Assembly (NCBI GenBank): GCA_021793515.1
Contig: JAJYSP010000008.1
Span: forward strand, 22,776-86,775
DNA: 64,000 nucleotides
DNA from: Actinomycetes bacterium
GTDB lineage: Bacteria; Actinomycetota; Acidimicrobiia; Acidimicrobiales; RAAP-2
Direction of reading: 5' to 3'
Shown: positions 60,183-64,000 of the stretch, in pieces
Layout: every line of letters starts with the position of its first letter
Position numbering within the stretch: the stretch's first letter is position 1
Notes under the pieces: generated by a model
What the model saw: only the letters and a program-made list of their open reading frames with translations
What the model was told of the DNA's origin: nothing
Databases searched by the model: none
Translations under genes and position numbers: made by a program

Positions 60183-62117
60183 TTACAGGGCGCTTCGGAT
60201 CCGGCGCGCCAGTTCTCGGCCGGCGTCGGCGAACTCGGGCGTCGCCACGACCGCCCCCGGTCCGGCCTGGACCATCAGGTGGTCGAGGAACGACCGGTCC
60301 GCTACGCGAAAGCGCACCGCGTGGCGTCCGTCGTCAAGGGCCCGCCATTGCGCACTCGGCAGGGGCTCGAAGATCCATCGTTGTGGTGCCTCGACCACGA
60401 CCACGACATCGCTGCCGGATTCACCCACGGTCGTGAGCCAGTTCGAGACCGGGTCGGCGGGACGTGTCTCGTCGGCCGGTGACTTCGCCACGACGTCGTT
60501 GATCCGGTCGACGCGAAACGTCCGCCACGCGTCGCGCGTCAAACAGTACGCCCGAACGTACGAGTGGCCATTGAGCACCCTGATCTCGCGCGGCTCGATG
60601 GTCCGTTCCTGGGACTCGTCGGCCGTCGCCGGGGTGTAGTGGATCTTGATGCGTTCGCCGTGCTCAATGGCTGAACGCACGGCCTCGAGCATCGACTCGG
60701 GAACGGCGGTCTCGATCTGCACCTGTGAGCCGATCGTGGACTCGATCTTGTCGATCGCAGTACGTAACTCGGGCTCGTCATAGATCCGCGAGGCCTCGCG
60801 AAGAGCGATGTTGAGCTCGAAGAGTTCTCGCCAGGTCAACGTCGCCAGGTCGGTCGCGTCGACGTCACCGCCGTACTCGGCCCGATAGAGCGAGTCGTCC
60901 TCGGCCTCATGCTCCCAGTCATCGCACTCTTTGATCACGTGCGCGGGGAACCCGTAGCGACCGTGCAAGGGCTCGAAGGAGACCAGACGATCCATCACGT
61001 GACGAACGATGTCTGCCGATAGGTCGAAGCGGCGGGCTAAGTCGCTGATGCGCAGACCGTCGCCACTGAGGTGAACGGCGTGGAGCAACTGCAGGGCCTG
61101 GCCGAGCGCATCGGTCGTCGTGACGGGATCGAAGCGCACCGCACTCATGTCCGGAACGACGCCCCGATTCACCCCGCGCAACCACGAGGTCAGCTCGCTC
61201 TTCAGGAGCTTCGGGCTCACGAGACGGACCCTCGCCCCAGCGTTCACGACGAAGCGCAGCGCCTCGCGCAGATTGTCGAAGGACAGCCCTACCTCCAGCG
61301 ACCCGTCCTTTTTTGCCGCCGCGACCGCTTTGGGGTACTCGCGCTTCAACAGGGTCGCGTAGTTCGACGAGGTCACCACGACCACGTCCACCGGTTTGGG
61401 CGTCCGGGCGAACTCGGGGCGCCACGCGGTCGCGAGCTCACGCATCATCTCGTCGACCTCGAACGTCTCGGCGCGCACCACCGGCATCGAGGTGATGCGG
61501 GTCATCCGGTAGCCCTTCACCTCATTCGTGCCGTGGACCCGGGCCACCACGTAGGTGGCGCCGTCGATCACTCGGATCGCGAGAGGCTCAACGAGACGGA
61601 GTTTGTTGGCCGAGGACTGGTAGTCGAAGGCGAGCACACGACGCAGTCGCAGCGCGCGTAGCACGGGATTGAAGTAATGGGAGAACTCGAGCCCGCCGTC
61701 GGGCGCCGGCCCCTCGTCGAAGAGGCTGAACGCCCCGGAGCGACCGAAGCCACAGAGTCGCAGCGCGAGCCGCACGATGCGCTGCTCGGCCTCGGTGAAG
61801 GCCAGGGGCTCGGCGTACACCGCGTCGGGTTCAATCCAGTAGCCGACGGCGCCATCGTCCTGGACGACCGTCTCGATCTGCATGCCTAATTCGCGGATCT
61901 TGGCCTTATCGCGCTCAAACTTCTGTCGGATCGCCGACTCACCGCCCTGATAGGCGCGCACCTTGCGCGGGCCGCTCGCCCTCACGGGGTACTCGTCGAT
62001 CAACAGCTCCGACACGATCGTCTCTTGCGTGAGCGGTCGCTGCCGGGCGGCGCTCTGCAGCAGCAACGTGAGAGCGACGAGCCGCTCGCGGCTCTCTTCG
62101 AGGGCGTCGCGGATCAT
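60183..62117 (-). CDS. pafBC: Single-chain PafBC-type WYL-domain transcriptional regulator
   Basis: ATG 62117 with GAAGGGG upstream gives 644 residues. Two tandem halves each have a winged helix and a WYL domain. The first half has ERLVALTLLLQSAARQRPLTQETI and FDYQSSANKLRLVEPLAIRVIDG. The second has LSISDLARRFDLS-like RISDLARRFDLSADIV and IKIHYTPATADESQERTIEPREIRVLNG. Mycobacterial PafB and PafC form a heterodimer that activates the LexA-independent DNA-damage response; a fused form is known in some actinobacteria. The ligand-sensing WYL regions are intact. Confidence 0.88.
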   Translation of the reverse strand: MIRDALEESRERLVALTLLLQSAARQRPLTQETIVSELLIDEYPVRASGPRKVRAYQGGESAIRQKFERDKAKIRELGMQIETVVQDDGAVGYWIEPDAVYAEPLAFTEAEQRIVRLALRLCGFGRSGAFSLFDEGPAPDGGLEFSHYFNPVLRALRLRRVLAFDYQSSANKLRLVEPLAIRVIDGATYVVARVHGTNEVKGYRMTRITSMPVVRAETFEVDEMMRELATAWRPEFARTPKPVDVVVVTSSNYATLLKREYPKAVAAAKKDGSLEVGLSFDNLREALRFVVNAGARVRLVSPKLLKSELTSWLRGVNRGVVPDMSAVRFDPVTTTDALGQALQLLHAVHLSGDGLRISDLARRFDLSADIVRHVMDRLVSFEPLHGRYGFPAHVIKECDDWEHEAEDDSLYRAEYGGDVDATDLATLTWRELFELNIALREASRIYDEPELRTAIDKIESTIGSQVQIETAVPESMLEAVRSAIEHGERIKIHYTPATADESQERTIEPREIRVLNGHSYVRAYCLTRDAWRTFRVDRINDVVAKSPADETRPADPVSNWLTTVGESGSDVVVVVEAPQRWIFEPLPSAQWRALDDGRHAVRFRVADRSFLDHLMVQAGPGAVVATPEFADAGRELARRIRSAL

Positions 62118-62160
62118 CGATGACCCCTTCCCAGTGCCGGACACCCGTCGAACGAGTCCG

Positions 62161-62655
62161 TCACAGCGGGGACGGTTCGTCGTCGCGACGCCAGACGCCC
62201 GAACGGCCGCCGGACTTCTCCCACAACGCCACCGCCTCGATGGTCATCGTCCGATCAATCGACTTGCACATGTCGTAGACGGTCAACGCCGCCATCGTCA
62301 CCGCGGTGAGCGCCTCCATCTCGACGCCGGTCCGGTCGATGGTATCGACGCTGGCCTCGACGTCGATGTGGGCGTCAGCGATGGTGAAATTGATGTAGAC
62401 GTTGCCCACCAGGACTGGATGGGACATGGGTAGTAGGGACGCGGCCTGCTTGGCGGCCTGGATGCCCGCGACCCGGGCCGTGGCCAGCACGTCGCCCTTA
62501 TTGACAGTGTTCGAGGCCACCGCCGAGGTCGTTGTCGCCAGCATGTTGATTCGGCACCGCGCGAGTGCCCGCCTCGCCATGACTTCGGTGGGTCCGATCT
62601 CGCGCGGAAAGGTCCCGTCGTGCGGCGTTCGTCGGAGCTGGTGGAAGTCGTCCAC
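62161..62655 (-). CDS. moaC: Cyclic pyranopterin monophosphate synthase
   Basis: The 164 residues contain KGDVLATARVAGIQAAK, LPMSHPVLVG and GVEMEALTAVTMAALTVYDMCKS, the hallmarks of MoaC. The enzyme, with MoaA, makes cyclic pyranopterin in molybdenum-cofactor synthesis. GTG 62655 follows a TAGCAT box by six bases. No other moa gene is present in the window. Confidence 0.93.
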   Translation of the reverse strand: MDDFHQLRRTPHDGTFPREIGPTEVMARRALARCRINMLATTTSAVASNTVNKGDVLATARVAGIQAAKQAASLLPMSHPVLVGNVYINFTIADAHIDVEASVDTIDRTGVEMEALTAVTMAALTVYDMCKSIDRTMTIEAVALWEKSGGRSGVWRRDDEPSPL

Positions 62656-62661
62656 GGCGCA

Positions 62662-62667
62662 ATGCTA
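62662..62667 (-). promoter_or_regulatory. Leaderless-type -10 box TAGCAT
   Basis: On the minus strand TAGCAT is 6 nt before the moaC GTG at 62655. Confidence 0.5.
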
Positions 62668-62740
62668 CTGAGCCGCGACAGGGAGCCGTGACGTGACCGG
62701 TACACTGGCTCGGTTATCTCGTCTGCGGGAGTACCGACGT

Positions 62741-62956
62741 ATGCCAACCTACGAATACGAGTGTCAAGCGTGTCACGAGCGGGTCGAAGCCGTCCAGCAC
62801 TTCTCCGATCCAGCCCTCACCACGTGTGAACTGTGCGGCGGAGAACTGCGCAAGGTGTTCTCGGCCGTCGGCATCGTCTTCAAGGGAAGCGGCTTCTACA
62901 AGAACGACAGTCGGTCGAGCACGTCGAAGCCGGCGCCCGCGGCCAGCTCGGATTAA
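62741..62956 (+). CDS. FmdB-family zinc-ribbon protein
   Basis: ATG 62741 with GGGAG upstream gives 71 residues. The family start MPTYEYECQACHERVE and the second pair CELCGGELRK (CX2C twice) bind zinc; the FKGSGFYKNDS tail is also typical. A TACACT box at 62701-62706 may be the promoter. Function is unknown; members often accompany 5-formyltetrahydrofolate cyclo-ligase or mscL genes. It overlaps the stop of the TldE-like gene by 4 bp. Confidence 0.88.
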   Translation: MPTYEYECQACHERVEAVQHFSDPALTTCELCGGELRKVFSAVGIVFKGSGFYKNDSRSSTSKPAPAASSD

Positions 62957-63897
62957 CGACCCCCGACCGACACGCCGGTGACGGCGATCGTCTGCCCCGC
63001 GGCGTTGCCCGGCAGCCACTCAACGTCTGAGCCCACCGCAATCACGTCGAGCAGCATTCGTTGCAGCGTCGACGCGACCGTCGCCTCACGGAGTGGTTCG
63101 GCAAGATGGCCACTTCGGATCATGAACCCTGTGAACCCCACGGAGAAATCCCCCGATATTGGGTTCACCCCCGAATGTACGCCGCTCAGTGAATCGACGT
63201 ACACGCCGTCGCCCACCAGCTGGACGATCTCGTCGGCGCTCTGAGGACCGGCGACGAAGCCGAGCGCTCGGCATCCGGCCGACGGCGGACCCGCGAGCCC
63301 GCCGCGCACCGCGCTGCCCGTCGAGGACACCCCAGCCCGACGCGCCGCCACGGTGTCGTACACGAAGCCAGCCAGACGGCCATGGTCGATGAGGACGTTA
63401 CGCCGACATGCCAGTCCCTCGCCGTCGTAGCGACTCGCCGCGAACTGTCTCGGGTCGGTCGGGTCGTCTATGACGCTCACCACTCGTGACGCGACTTCGG
63501 TGTCGAGTCGCCCGGCGAAGATCGAGCGCCCTCGCACGACCGCGTCTCCGCTCAGCGCTGATCCGATGATGGCGAGCAGGGTGGCTGTACTCCGAGGAAT
63601 AAAGACCGCCGTCGTTCGCACCGACGTTGGTTTGACGGCGCCGAGCAGGCGGGTAGCTCGACTGATGGCATCGGTCGCCACCCGCTGCGCCTCGAGCGCC
63701 GCGGGACCTCGACCGGCCTGGAGTCCCCAGCCGGTCTGATCGCCCGACCCGTCCGCCGCGATTGCCTCCACCGAGAGAAACGAACCGGTGCGATCGGTCC
63801 GCGCGTGAACCCCGTACGTGGACGCGACCACGGTCTGCACGTCGTAGTCCGAGTAGTCCGCCGACTCAACCTGTCGGATCCGTTCGGCCCCGCGCAC
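62953..63897 (-). CDS. TldE/PmbA-family protein, N-terminally truncated
   Basis: The 314 residues correspond to the C-terminal two thirds of TldE/PmbA: VESADYSDYDVQTVVAST, the SALSGDAVVRGRSIFAGRL segment, DDPTDPRQFAASRYDGEG and GVNPISGDFSVGFTGF. Full proteins are about 430-450 residues; the first ~120 are missing. An in-frame TGA lies 24-26 bp... upstream of the GTG, near 63928-63930, and the remaining 70 bp to the edge show no TldE-like sequence in any frame. TldD/TldE process peptides such as microcins. The truncated form is probably non-functional or starts from a rearranged junction. Confidence 0.7.
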   Translation of the reverse strand: MRGAERIRQVESADYSDYDVQTVVASTYGVHARTDRTGSFLSVEAIAADGSGDQTGWGLQAGRGPAALEAQRVATDAISRATRLLGAVKPTSVRTTAVFIPRSTATLLAIIGSALSGDAVVRGRSIFAGRLDTEVASRVVSVIDDPTDPRQFAASRYDGEGLACRRNVLIDHGRLAGFVYDTVAARRAGVSSTGSAVRGGLAGPPSAGCRALGFVAGPQSADEIVQLVGDGVYVDSLSGVHSGVNPISGDFSVGFTGFMIRSGHLAEPLREATVASTLQRMLLDVIAVGSDVEWLPGNAAGQTIAVTGVSVGGR

Positions 63898-63927
63898 TAA
63901 GCTTGCGATTAAACCCTTCGGACTTCG

Positions 63928-64000
63928 TCAGGCTGCTTTCTTGATCACCGGATAGCGAGTTCTTGGTGGTTTTTGAGTGCCTTTGGGGCGCCCGGGACCG
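63928..64000 (-). CDS. Possible C-terminus of a basic protein, partial at window edge
   Basis: The minus strand reads 23 codons, GPGRPKGTQKPPRTRYPVIK and a short end, to a TGA at 63928-63930. The residue run is basic and protein-like (AT-hook-like GRPKG), but too short to identify. Its stop directly precedes the truncated TldE-like gene. Confidence 0.3.
   Translation of the reverse strand, partial: GPGRPKGTQKPPRTRYPVIKKAA

Noticed and set aside
1..64000. CRISPR array, rRNA genes, prophage or integrase
   Set aside because: No regularly spaced repeats, rRNA sequence, or phage structural or integrase genes were seen.

Overview
The window is GC-rich chromosomal DNA from an actinobacterium. Several genes are markers of that phylum: a single-chain 2-oxoglutarate dehydrogenase/decarboxylase (kgd, E1 and E2-like domains in one protein), a single-chain PafBC-type WYL regulator, a mycothiol-dependent-type enzyme, the F420 gene fbiD/cofC, and many leaderless promoters with a TANNNT box about 6 nt before the start codon. 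A lineage near Acidimicrobiia is plausible but is only an inference. Genes are tightly packed, and 4-bp GTGA/ATGA stop-start overlaps are common within operons.

Layout. 0-4 kb: the C-terminal part of a RecB/RNase H-like nuclease, then a heterodimeric CydDC-like ABC exporter. 4-6.5 kb: an aldo/keto reductase gene cut in two by a complete ISL3-family insertion sequence (4680-6196) with an exact 8-bp target duplication. 6.7-10.7 kb: a hemolysin III-like membrane protein facing a five-gene operon (PhzF-like, PNPOx-like, NUDIX, zinc-ribbon coiled coil, histidine phosphatase). 10.7-22.8 kb: an EEP hydrolase, a frameshifted GNAT gene, an MDR reductase/MFS pair, an ArsB-like permease, a radical SAM/SPASM enzyme, a MarR/DHA2 efflux pair, galU, tRNA-Val(UAC), a CHAD protein and an inositol monophosphatase.

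22.9-45.7 kb: a secreted GH3 glycosidase with a PA14-like insert, small unknowns and a lipoprotein, a three-gene set ending in a membrane-tethered BTAD/winged-helix protein, cell-wall genes (Ddl and a membrane-anchored MurF-like ligase), a UvrD-like helicase, a GlcD-like oxidase with a ThDP enzyme, and the kgd operon (kgd, a NYN-type RNase with a Lys/Ala/Pro tail, fabZ-like, xth). 46-56 kb: an oligopeptide-type ABC system split into two convergent halves: binding protein plus a fused double ATPase on +, and a second binding protein plus two permeases on -. 56-64 kb: rnhB, fbiD/cofC, a histone H1-like (AKKAP)n protein, a convergent orphan pair (a VirD4/TraG-type ATPase and a stand-alone TrwC-type relaxase), PafBC, moaC, an FmdB zinc ribbon and a 5'-truncated tldE/pmbA at the edge.

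The strongest leads are the minimal relaxase/coupling-ATPase pair, the membrane-tethered BTAD regulator set, the RNase HII with an altered GRG motif, and the leaderless promoters. The IS insertion is the best-documented structural event. No CRISPR array, rRNA or prophage was seen.
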